Part shown: positions 26,518-34,012 of the stretch, piece after piece
How the letters are laid out: each line of letters opens with the position of its first letter
Numbering within the stretch: position 1 is the stretch's first letter
From: Myxococcales bacterium
GTDB lineage: Bacteria; Myxococcota_A; Polyangia; Polyangiales; Polyangiaceae
Direction of reading: 5' to 3'
Length of the DNA stretch: 64,000 nucleotides
Assembly (NCBI GenBank): GCA_016703425.1
Contig: JADJCA010000002.1
Span: forward strand, 620,001-684,000
Position numbers and translations under genes: made by a program
Notes under the pieces: generated by a model
Databases searched by the model: none
What the model saw: only the letters and a program-made list of their open reading frames with translations
What the model was told of the DNA's origin: nothing

Positions 26518-27785
26518 GCCGTTTCCACGAGGGCCGCGACGTCGCACCTGATGCGCTCGGCGTCGAGCGGGGCGCCGGTGACCTCGCCCAAAGCCCAAAC
26601 GCCCTCCGCGATGCGGCCCCCCGCGTTGGTTCGGACGACGAAGCCGCTCGGTGCGTGCTCCAGGAGCGCACCAGCCTGGGCGCAGAGTTCGTAGGCCGGC
26701 GCACGCACCGCGTCGACGAGCAGCGCATCCACCTTGTGAGGCTTCGGGGCTCCCTCGAAGGACACCTCCTTGGCTCGCGACGAACCGGCCGCGGAACGGG
26801 GCAAGCCGCGAACGAGCTCTACCTCCATCGGAAGCTCACGCCGACGAACCTCGTCGGCGAAGATCTCTCCGAAGGGACCGCCGCCCGGCGCTATCGCCAC
26901 CGTCACGCGACCGCCCACAGCGACACCTTGACCGAGGAGCTGCAACGCCGCGCGGGCGCTGTAGATGCCAGGAAGGTCGTTTCCGTCGAATGGGATGACG
27001 CCGTCGTGAGCGCCGGGCGCAAGGACCAACGTCCTCGCCTCGAGCAACTCCGTCACGGCGGGTCCAACGACAAGGACGCCGTCGCCGTAGACGGCCGCTG
27101 CCACCGTGCTGGTGCGAACGGTGACGTCGCCGGTGAGAGCCGGCGCGATGAGCGCCCAAAGCTCCTTGACGGCGGCCACGTCCGAGAGCCCGCGGAGCGA
27201 GCCTCCCGCGACGAGACCGTCGTCGACGACCTCGACGCGCCTGCCCTTCTTGTGGAACGCCGTCGCGGCGGCGAGCCCAGCGGGGCCACCACCGACGATG
27301 AGAACGTCGAGCGAGCGACGAACCGCCGTCCTCGGAGCCCGCACGGCCTCCGGGACCCGCCCCAGCCCCGCGACGCGGCGAGCAAACGCTTGCATGACGT
27401 TTTGAACGCCAGGAACGCCGGCGAAGAGCTCGTGGTGGTTCATGCCATCGGGAAAGAACCAGTCGGTCATCCGCAGGAGGTCGAGCTTTCTTGAGCCCAA
27501 CGTGTTTTGGGACGCGACCACCGTTCCGGCCCGCGCGGGCGCGAGGCATGTCATCACGTTGGGGGCGCCGTCGACGCGCATCAAGCAGCCGTCGCAAGCC
27601 CCGCGCATGCACGCCGGACCGCGCGGTCGGTGAAACTTGGGACTCCGCGCGAGGCCGATGGCGCCGGCCGCGACGAGCGCGGCCGCGACGGGCTCGCCTT
27701 CCTCGGCCACGAGGACCTTGCCGTCGAGCGTGATCTCGACGGGGTTCTTGGGAACTGAGGCACGAAACGGGGGACGAGACGCCAT
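26514..27785 (-). CDS. FAD-dependent oxidoreductase with N-terminal 2Fe-2S domain, sarcosine oxidase alpha N-half type, 423 aa
   Basis: Residues about 16-90 form a Fer2-type iron-sulfur domain with Cys59, Cys64, Cys67 and Cys80. The dinucleotide fold starts at VLIVGGGPAGLAAA (GGGPAG at 165-170). A second Rossmann part and the FAD closing motif GVWALGEVTG follow. This is the layout of the N-terminal half of heterotetrameric sarcosine oxidase alpha and of HcnAB/opine-dehydrogenase-like proteins. The large folate/aminomethyl C-terminal half of SoxA is missing. A cytosolic amine or opine dehydrogenase is likely. No partner subunits are adjacent. ATG 27785 was chosen because ATG 27851 would overlap the divergent gene. 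Confidence 0.85.
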   Translation of the reverse strand: MASRPPFRASVPKNPVEITLDGKVLVAEEGEPVAAALVAAGAIGLARSPKFHRPRGPACMRGACDGCLMRVDGAPNVMTCLAPARAGTVVASQNTLGSRKLDLLRMTDWFFPDGMNHHELFAGVPGVQNVMQAFARRVAGLGRVPEAVRAPRTAVRRSLDVLIVGGGPAGLAAATAFHKKGRRVEVVDDGLVAGGSLRGLSDVAAVKELWALIAPALTGDVTVRTSTVAAAVYGDGVLVVGPAVTELLEARTLVLAPGAHDGVIPFDGNDLPGIYSARAALQLLGQGVAVGGRVTVAIAPGGGPFGEIFADEVRRRELPMEVELVRGLPRSAAGSSRAKEVSFEGAPKPHKVDALLVDAVRAPAYELCAQAGALLEHAPSGFVVRTNAGGRIAEGVWALGEVTGAPLDAERIRCDVAALVETA

Positions 27786-27849
27786 GAGAACGCGAGGAAG
27801 CGTCCCCGTAGCACGAGGCGGGACTAACCAGGTACACTTCCCGCTTCCC

Positions 27850-28464
27850 ATGCGCCTGGGGCTGCTCGGACCGGTTCGCGACGAGGCGTCCAGCCTCGAG
27901 CCCGCCGTGGAATTTCTGCTCCACGAAGAGTCGGTGGGCCGCGTGATCTACCTGGGCAACGACGACGCGCTCGACCGCTGCGTCGAAGCTCGCGCACGAA
28001 AGCTCGTCGGCGAGGACCCCACAGACAAGGGGACGTGGCGACGCGCCGTCGATCTCATTTCGAACGGCGCGCCCTCGGAGATCGACGCGTTCGTGGCCCG
28101 AGAGCGTGAGCGTCGGCAACTGCGCCGCTTCGAGAGCCTCCCGAGACCGGCGCTCCGCACCGTCGAAATGATCGGCGACCGCCTCAGCGTGCTCATCTTC
28201 GACAAGAGCATGCTCGACGAAGAGGACATCTTTCCCGCGGCGTTGCTCTTCTACGGCAAGTCGCCGGGCTTTCTGGCGAAACGAATCGGGACGAGGTGGT
28301 TCGTCACACCAGGAACGCCGAGCGCCGAAGCGGGCATCGTCATCCTTGAGGAGAGCGGCGAAGATCTCGTGGCGCGCTTCCATTCGGAGACCGGCAACGC
28401 GCTCGCCGTGGAGCGACTCCCGCTCGCGGCCGCTGCCAAGTTGAAGGTCCAGGGCGGCGCGTGA
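27850..28464 (+). CDS. Degenerate YfcE-like calcineurin-fold phosphoesterase, 204 aa
   Basis: The chain follows the YfcE/MJ0936 phosphodiesterase outline. It opens MRLGLLGPVRDEASSLEPAV, continues with a helix and VIYLGNDDALDRCV, and ends with FVTPGTPSAEAGIVILEESG then ARFHSE, which mirrors the usual NPGS..YAVLD..ARFH end. The metal-binding residues are gone: the usual DxH is GPV, and the GD of HLGD is GN. It is therefore probably catalytically dead, perhaps a regulatory or structural remnant. It is first in an operon with nadD and a DUF2520 gene; its stop overlaps the nadD GTG by 4 nt. The fold assignment is inference from pattern. Confidence 0.55.
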   Translation: MRLGLLGPVRDEASSLEPAVEFLLHEESVGRVIYLGNDDALDRCVEARARKLVGEDPTDKGTWRRAVDLISNGAPSEIDAFVARERERRQLRRFESLPRPALRTVEMIGDRLSVLIFDKSMLDEEDIFPAALLFYGKSPGFLAKRIGTRWFVTPGTPSAEAGIVILEESGEDLVARFHSETGNALAVERLPLAAAAKLKVQGGA

Positions 28465-29009
28465 AGGTCGCTGTCTTCGGTGGGAGCTTCAACCCGCCGC
28501 ACCTCTCGCACGTCCTCGCCGCCACGGCCGTGTTGTCCACGGAAGACGTGGAAACCTTCTTGGTCGTCCCGACCTTCCGCCACCCCTTCGGGAAGCCGCT
28601 CGCGCCCTTCGAAGACCGCGTGCGCATGTGCGAGCTGGCCATGGGTTGGCTACCGGGCGTCATCATCTCGCGCGTCGAAGAAGAGCTCGGCGGCGAGAGC
28701 CGCACGCTTCGTACGCTGGAGCATCTGGCGCAGCAGCATCCCGCGTGGTCGCTTCGCTTCGTCATGGGCGCTGACATCCTGCTCGAGGCGCACAAGTGGC
28801 ACGGGTTTGATCGCATCGCGGAGCTGGCTCCCCCGATCGTCTTGGGCCGCGTCGGCGTCGACAGGGCCGACGCGCCGAAGGCGGTCCTGCCAAACATCTC
28901 GAGCACCAACGTGCGCGCGAGCTTGGCCGCCGGCCACTACGACGACGTACGCGCCGTTGTGCCGCGAGCCGTTCTTGAGCACGTCGAGAGGCGTGGGCTC
29001 TACCGATGA
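28461..29009 (+). CDS. nadD: Nicotinate-nucleotide adenylyltransferase, 182 aa
   Basis: The nucleotidyltransferase signature GGSFNPPHLSH (7-17) is followed by the WHGFDRI segment and the C-terminal ISSTNVR (146-152), all diagnostic of NadD. The enzyme adenylates nicotinate mononucleotide in NAD synthesis. The GTG start overlaps the preceding stop (GTGA) and its own stop overlaps the next ATG, so three genes are translationally coupled. The length is a little below the usual 190-215 residues. The usual neighbour rsfS is not seen here. Confidence 0.92.
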   Translation: MKVAVFGGSFNPPHLSHVLAATAVLSTEDVETFLVVPTFRHPFGKPLAPFEDRVRMCELAMGWLPGVIISRVEEELGGESRTLRTLEHLAQQHPAWSLRFVMGADILLEAHKWHGFDRIAELAPPIVLGRVGVDRADAPKAVLPNISSTNVRASLAAGHYDDVRAVVPRAVLEHVERRGLYR

Positions 29010-29878
29010 AACCGCGAAGGTCCAGTGCTCGCTCACTTGCGAACATGCGCATCGCGATCGTGGGAGCCGGCAAGGTCGGTCGCGCCCTCTATCGTGCTGC
29101 ACGCGCCGCTGGCGCGACCCGCGTGACCTTGCGAGCGGCGCGGAAGGGCCTGCCGCGCAAGCGACTCGATGCCGAGCTCATCGTCCTGTGCGTGCGCGAT
29201 CGCGAGCTCGACGAGTTGGCCAAGGGCCTTGCGGCCAAGGGTCTCGTCTCGCCGACGGCCGTATGCGTGCATGTCGCCGGTGCCCTCGACGCCGAGGTGC
29301 TGGCGGCGCTGAGGCCCGCGTGCGCCGGCGTCGCCCAAATGCATCCGATGATCTCCTTCGCGGACAAGAACCGTCCGCCGCGCCTCGTGGGTGGACACGT
29401 TCACGTGAAGGGAGACCCCATCGCGGAGCGCCGCGCGCGACGTTTTGCCCGCGCTTTGGGGATGGTCCCGCGGACCTTTCGCCGCTTCGACCCGGTGGGC
29501 TACCACGCGGCCGCTGCCTTCGTGGCCAACGGTGCCGCCGTGCTCGCGGCCTTGGGGGCAAAGATTCTTCAGAAGGCAGGCGTTCCGCTAGAAACGGCGC
29601 CGCGGATGTTGGGCCCGCTCGTTGGAAGCGTAGCCGACAACATCGGGACCCTCGGGTTTCCGGCGTGCCTGACCGGGCCGGTACGCCGCGGCGATGCTGG
29701 CGCCATCGAGAAGCACTTTCGCGTGCTCGCGGCGCGCGTCCCCGACGCGATGGAGCTCTACCTGGCCAGCGTCGCCGGCCAGCTCCCGCTCGCCCGCGAA
29801 CTCGCCGATGCCGCGCCGGAGCGCTTCGACGAAGTTGAGGCGACACTGAACAAGCTTCGGCGACATGGCTCAGGGTGA
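29006..29878 (+). CDS. Rossmann-fold and DUF2520 domain protein, 290 aa
   Basis: The start ATG overlaps the nadD stop. The Rossmann segment MRIAIVGAGKVGRALYRAAR has the dinucleotide motif GAGKVG (20-25), then LIVLCVRDRELDELA. Next come the DUF2520 features QMHPMISFAD, the helical GYHAAAAFVANGAAVLAALG and TGPVRRGDAGAIEKHF. The family looks like a P5C-reductase or imine-reductase relative and is found across bacteria without a settled substrate; members often neighbour pantothenate or NAD genes. A reductase in or near nucleotide-cofactor metabolism is plausible from the nadD coupling. Confidence 0.85.
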   Translation: MKPRRSSARSLANMRIAIVGAGKVGRALYRAARAAGATRVTLRAARKGLPRKRLDAELIVLCVRDRELDELAKGLAAKGLVSPTAVCVHVAGALDAEVLAALRPACAGVAQMHPMISFADKNRPPRLVGGHVHVKGDPIAERRARRFARALGMVPRTFRRFDPVGYHAAAAFVANGAAVLAALGAKILQKAGVPLETAPRMLGPLVGSVADNIGTLGFPACLTGPVRRGDAGAIEKHFRVLAARVPDAMELYLASVAGQLPLARELADAAPERFDEVEATLNKLRRHGSG

Positions 29879-30002
29879 GCCAAGGCCCGCGGCGCATTCA
29901 AAACCGCCGCAAATGCCTGTAATTACCCTGTCTCTTCGTGGTCTCTCCCAGCTTCGCTCTTGCCCCATCGCGCCCCTCGGGCAACTGTGATGCGCCTTGG
30001 GA

Positions 30003-33000
30003 ATGGGTCGCTTCGCAACACTGCCGACACCGCTTTCGGCCGGTGATTTCTCCGGCGCCGAAGGCGCTGAGGGCGCCTTCACACGCCTCGATCGGAAGCT
30101 CGAGACCGCGCACGGTTGCCTCATCGTGCGAGCCCCCTCGACGTCGGTCGCACGCGCCGTCGCGGCGCACGCCGCACGCCGCCTCTCAGCCATGGGGTTT
30201 TCGGTCTCACAGGCCCCCGCGAACGCATCACGCGCGGCTGGCCTGCCAGTGTTCCGCGACATGGCCAATCGACTCGGCCTCACGGCGGAGACGGTAGCGG
30301 CCGACTGCGCCGAGCGGCTCGCATCGAGCTTTCGGGCTAGCCGCGGTGCTGTCGTGGCCGACCTCCCGGCCCCCGATTCTTGGGATCGTCAGGTCGCGTG
30401 CGAGTTGGCCAAGAGCGGCCTTCCCCTGGTCCTCGTCACGGAAGACCCCGCCGGCGACGACATTCCCGGCGAGCTTCTCGAAATTGGCGGACGCCTCGAC
30501 GCCGGGGACCGTAGGCGCTTCGCGGCCACCCTAGCGGAAGACGTTTTTCTTAGGGCGCCGGACGGCGATCTCGTCGCCGTGGATCAGTGGTGGCGACGCG
30601 CTGCGGCGGCTGTCGATGCGCCCCTGGCGCCACTTTCCCCGGAGGCTACGAGCGTCCTTGTGCGCCTCGTGGCAGCCGGTCGCTCGTGGCCGACACGCCA
30701 ATTGAGCGCGCTCGCCCTCGGCGCCGAGCGGGCGTTAACCGAACTGCTGTCGCAAGGCGCTGTCCGCGAAGAAGCCGCGCATCTGGTCCCCGTGGCCGAG
30801 GCGCCTACGGCCACGCCCGCCGAACGAAGCCTGGTGGCCGACGCCCTCGAGACCACCTTCGTAAACGACGTCTGGGCAATGGCGCACGCCGCCTGCCTCC
30901 GCGTCTCCAGTGATCCTGCGCGCGCCCAGCAGGGATTCGACCTCGCGCTTCAACGCGTCGCCGTCGATGCTCGGCGCGAGCTCATTCGCGCTTGGGTCGA
31001 GGCGGTCCACGACTTGCCGACCGACCAGCGGGCGCCGCTTCTCTCGTCGGCGGCGCACGCGTCCCTCGACGCGGGCGACTCGCAAGACGCGCTTCGCCTT
31101 GCGCGACTCGCCGCGAGCGCCGAACCGGCGAACGCGGCGTTCGCGCTCCTCGTTGGACGCGCAGCCATGGCCACGGGAGATCTCGCGACGGCGAAGGCCG
31201 CGTTGGTTCAGGCGGCGCAAAAGGGCGAGACGCCCCAGGTGATGGTCGAACTCGCCGAGGTCGCCTACTTGACGGGCGACCACGCGAACGCCAAGCAGCT
31301 TGCCACCGTGAGCGTCGCGACCTCGGACGCGCGGGTCCGGCTCGCCGCGCGAAGCGTGCTGGGCAAGCTGCTCTTGGCGAGCGGGAGCCTCGACTCCGCC
31401 GAGGCCCACTTCGCCGAGGATGCCTTTACGGCCAATGTGGCGGGGCTCGGCAGCGCTGGCCGACGCGCGCGCCTCAACCGTGCCATCGCGCTCATGCTTC
31501 GAGGCCAGCTCGTCGAAGCGCGCTCGCTGCTCGAGGATGTTCGGCAAGAAGGCCGCAGCGCCGGCGACGTGCAGGCGCAAGCCTACGCACTCGAGAACTT
31601 GTCGAGCCTCGCGTCCCGCGAGCGTGACTACGGCGCCGCGCTTCGCTTCGCCGACATGGCCTTCGAGCTTCGCCGCTGGCAGGGCGACCGCCTTCGCATG
31701 GTGCGCCTCCTCGTTACGCTCGGCATGATGCGGCGTGTGCTGGGGCTCTTCGAGCACGCCACTCATGCGGTCCGCTTTGGCCGCCGCGTCCTTGGGCCCG
31801 GCATGACCGTCGACGCGGCACCTGACTTCGGCTTGATTGCTGCGCGCATCGCGCTCGACTGCGGCCACATCGACGAGGCTCGGGAAGAGGCAAGGCGCGC
31901 GCTTTCCGAGGGCGAAACGGCTCGAGAACGGGGCCGCGTCCTTGGTGAAGCGCACCGACTCTTCGCGCGGATCGCCATCGAGGAAGGCGACGTGGGCCGC
32001 GCGAAGTCTGCGCTCGCGCAAGCCGAGGCCTTCTCGCGCAGCGACGTCCGCGACGACAGCCGCTGGGAGCTGACGTACATCGCGGCGCTCATCGCGCGCG
32101 CCGAAGGCACGCTCACCAAGGCCGACATCGAAGCCGTGATGGCTGCCCTCCCGCCCGAATACGAGTGGGACAACGAGTACGAGCGCATGACCTACGTCCT
32201 CGCGAGCGAGGTGGAGCGCGCGAACGGCGAGTTCCAAGCCGCGCGAGCGTACCTCGACCACGCGATCATGCTGCGCGACCGTGTCGTTCGCAGCCTCGAC
32301 CCCGAGACCCGCGAGTCCTTCCTGAGGCGGCCCGACGTCGTGGCCTTGGAGAAGCTCGCTTCCGACATCGCCCGGGAGGGTGATGCCTTCGGCGAAGAAG
32401 CGCCGGCGACCACCCGCGTGGGTTCGGTGATTCCGCTCAAGGCGACGCGGCGTGAGATCGTCGGCGAGGACCCCGCGATTCGCGGCCTCCGAAGCGCCAT
32501 TCGTCGCGTCGCGTCCTCCGGCGCGACTGTGCTCGTACGGGGCGAGAGTGGAACGGGCAAGGAGCTCGTCGCCGAAGCCCTTCATCGCGCGAGCGACCGC
32601 GCCGCCGGGCCGCTGGTCACGGTGAACTGCGCCGCGCTCGTCGAAACGCTGCTGCTCTCGGAGCTCTTCGGCCACGAAAAGGGCGCCTTTACCGGCGCTG
32701 CTTCGCGGAGGCGTGGCCGCTTCGAACTCGCCGAGGGCGGCACCCTATTCTTGGACGAGATCGGCGACATCTCGCCCCGCACGCAAGTCGCTCTCTTGCG
32801 CGTCCTGCAGGAGAAGACCTTCGAACGCGTCGGCGGCACGAGCCCCATCAAGGCCAACGTGCGGATCGTTTGCGCGACGCACCGCGACCTGAAACAGATG
32901 GTGGAGCGCGGCGAGTTCCGAGAGGATCTCTACTACCGCCTTCGCGGCATCACGCTTGAGGTCCCCGCCCTCCGCGCCCGTCTCGGCGATCTCCACGCCA

Positions 33001-33581
33001 TCGCCAAGACGCTCCTCGACCGCATCGCCGAAGAGCGAGGCGAGACCCCCAAGACACTGAGCCCCGCCGCCCTCGAGCTCCTGCAGCGTCACCGGTGGCC
33101 TGGCAACGTTCGCGAGCTCGAAAATGCCCTCCGAGCCGCATCGCTCTTTGCCGACGGCGCGCTCATCGACGTCCGAGAATTCGTTGAAAACGTTGATGAT
33201 CTTCGCGCCGTGGGGACCACGGCCCTCGGCTCCGTGCCGCCGCCGCCGGTCTCGGTGCCGCCGCCCCGCGCGACGGTGCCCTCGCTCGACTCCATCGAGC
33301 CGGCCAGCGTGCCCTCCCTCCTTGGAGAAGACGAGGACGCTGATGGAGCCCTCCCGCCGGGCGAGGCTGGAGCCACCTCAGCCGCGTACAGCTGCATTCG
33401 TCAGGGTGTTCCCCTGGGCGACCTCAAGCGCCAAATCGAGCGCGATTGCGTCGCCCGAGCCCTCGCGGAAACGAAGGGGAATATCACCCGTGCCGCAAGC
33501 CTTCTGGGGATGAAACGTCCCCGTTTGTCTCAACTCGTGAAACAATACGGACTTGCTGCCGTGTCGGAGAGCTCGTCATGA
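30003..33581 (+). CDS. Sigma54 activator with N-terminal degenerate NTPase and TPR array, 1192 aa
   Basis: Four regions can be seen. Residues about 35-250 resemble a STAND/MalT-type NTPase, but the P-loop place reads CLIVRAPSTSVARAV and lacks Gly-Lys-Thr. Residues about 270-790 are helical repeats of TPR type. The sigma54 AAA+ domain (about 820-1060) has Walker A GESGTGKE (847-854), the sigma54-contacting loop GAFTGA (894-899) and FLDEIGD. A linker of Pro and acidic residues leads to a Fis-type helix-turn-helix (about 1150-1190, ITRAASLLGMKRPRLSQLVK). There is no receiver domain, so the TPR/NTPase part probably senses a ligand or protein. ATG 30003 was chosen over TTG 29997. The stop overlaps the next start. 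Confidence 0.9.
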   Translation: MGRFATLPTPLSAGDFSGAEGAEGAFTRLDRKLETAHGCLIVRAPSTSVARAVAAHAARRLSAMGFSVSQAPANASRAAGLPVFRDMANRLGLTAETVAADCAERLASSFRASRGAVVADLPAPDSWDRQVACELAKSGLPLVLVTEDPAGDDIPGELLEIGGRLDAGDRRRFAATLAEDVFLRAPDGDLVAVDQWWRRAAAAVDAPLAPLSPEATSVLVRLVAAGRSWPTRQLSALALGAERALTELLSQGAVREEAAHLVPVAEAPTATPAERSLVADALETTFVNDVWAMAHAACLRVSSDPARAQQGFDLALQRVAVDARRELIRAWVEAVHDLPTDQRAPLLSSAAHASLDAGDSQDALRLARLAASAEPANAAFALLVGRAAMATGDLATAKAALVQAAQKGETPQVMVELAEVAYLTGDHANAKQLATVSVATSDARVRLAARSVLGKLLLASGSLDSAEAHFAEDAFTANVAGLGSAGRRARLNRAIALMLRGQLVEARSLLEDVRQEGRSAGDVQAQAYALENLSSLASRERDYGAALRFADMAFELRRWQGDRLRMVRLLVTLGMMRRVLGLFEHATHAVRFGRRVLGPGMTVDAAPDFGLIAARIALDCGHIDEAREEARRALSEGETARERGRVLGEAHRLFARIAIEEGDVGRAKSALAQAEAFSRSDVRDDSRWELTYIAALIARAEGTLTKADIEAVMAALPPEYEWDNEYERMTYVLASEVERANGEFQAARAYLDHAIMLRDRVVRSLDPETRESFLRRPDVVALEKLASDIAREGDAFGEEAPATTRVGSVIPLKATRREIVGEDPAIRGLRSAIRRVASSGATVLVRGESGTGKELVAEALHRASDRAAGPLVTVNCAALVETLLLSELFGHEKGAFTGAASRRRGRFELAEGGTLFLDEIGDISPRTQVALLRVLQEKTFERVGGTSPIKANVRIVCATHRDLKQMVERGEFREDLYYRLRGITLEVPALRARLGDLHAIAKTLLDRIAEERGETPKTLSPAALELLQRHRWPGNVRELENALRAASLFADGALIDVREFVENVDDLRAVGTTALGSVPPPPVSVPPPRATVPSLDSIEPASVPSLLGEDEDADGALPPGEAGATSAAYSCIRQGVPLGDLKRQIERDCVARALAETKGNITRAASLLGMKRPRLSQLVKQYGLAAVSESSS

Positions 33582-33871
33582 AATCGATCGCCTCGTCCCT
33601 CGTTCCGCTCCTCCTGGGCGCCCTCGCGGTGCTTTCGGGCTGTTCCGCCGCGCCTGGCGATGACGAGGCCGGCACGTCCTCATCGGCGTTGACCGCTGAG
33701 GAAGCGGCTCGCGCCAGCGAAGGGGGCGACAACGAGACCACCGCCACCATGCGCGCGGAGCTGCCGCGGCAGCGTGCGCAGCTCACCTTGATCCCAGTGG
33801 AGGTCATGGCGCCCGCACCTCCGTCGCCGTGGAACGAGCCCAAGCCGCCGGCGCCGGCACCGGCACCCTGA
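33578..33871 (+). CDS. Small lipoprotein coupled to the sigma54 activator, 97 aa
   Basis: The ATG overlaps the activator's stop (ATGA). A signal peptide MKSIASSLVPLLLGALAVLSGC ends in lipobox LSGC. The mature part is short, acidic at the start (EAARASEGGDNE), has one hydrophobic strand (QLTLIPVEVM) and closes in a Pro/Ala tail. No fold or family is recognised. Cotranslation with a one-component regulator hints at a role in the signal it reads, but this is inference. Confidence 0.7.
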   Translation: MKSIASSLVPLLLGALAVLSGCSAAPGDDEAGTSSSALTAEEAARASEGGDNETTATMRAELPRQRAQLTLIPVEVMAPAPPSPWNEPKPPAPAPAP

Positions 33872-33927
33872 GCATTGAATTCTGAGCGATCGCGATCCGA
33901 CACTCGCGACCGCTCCACTCCAGCGCT

Positions 33928-33965
33928 ACCCCGCCGCCCGAAGGGCCGCGGGGTTTCGCTTTTCT
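33928..33965 (+). terminator. Rho-independent terminator after the activator operon
   Basis: ACCCCGCCGCCC (33928-33939) pairs with GGGCCGCGGGGT (33943-33954) around a GAA loop, with one C-C mismatch. The stem is followed by TTCGCTTTTCT, a fair T-rich tract. It sits 57 bp after the lipoprotein stop and before the histidine kinase, so it separates the two transcripts. Confidence 0.75.
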
Positions 33966-34012
33966 GGCGGTCGTTTCTAACCCCGACCGGCCTGTGACAC
34001 ACTGACGCGAAC

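Noticed and set aside
30735..32675. Long minus-strand open frame inside the sigma54 activator
   Set aside because: Antisense shadow; the activator has full Walker, GAFTGA and HTH motifs.
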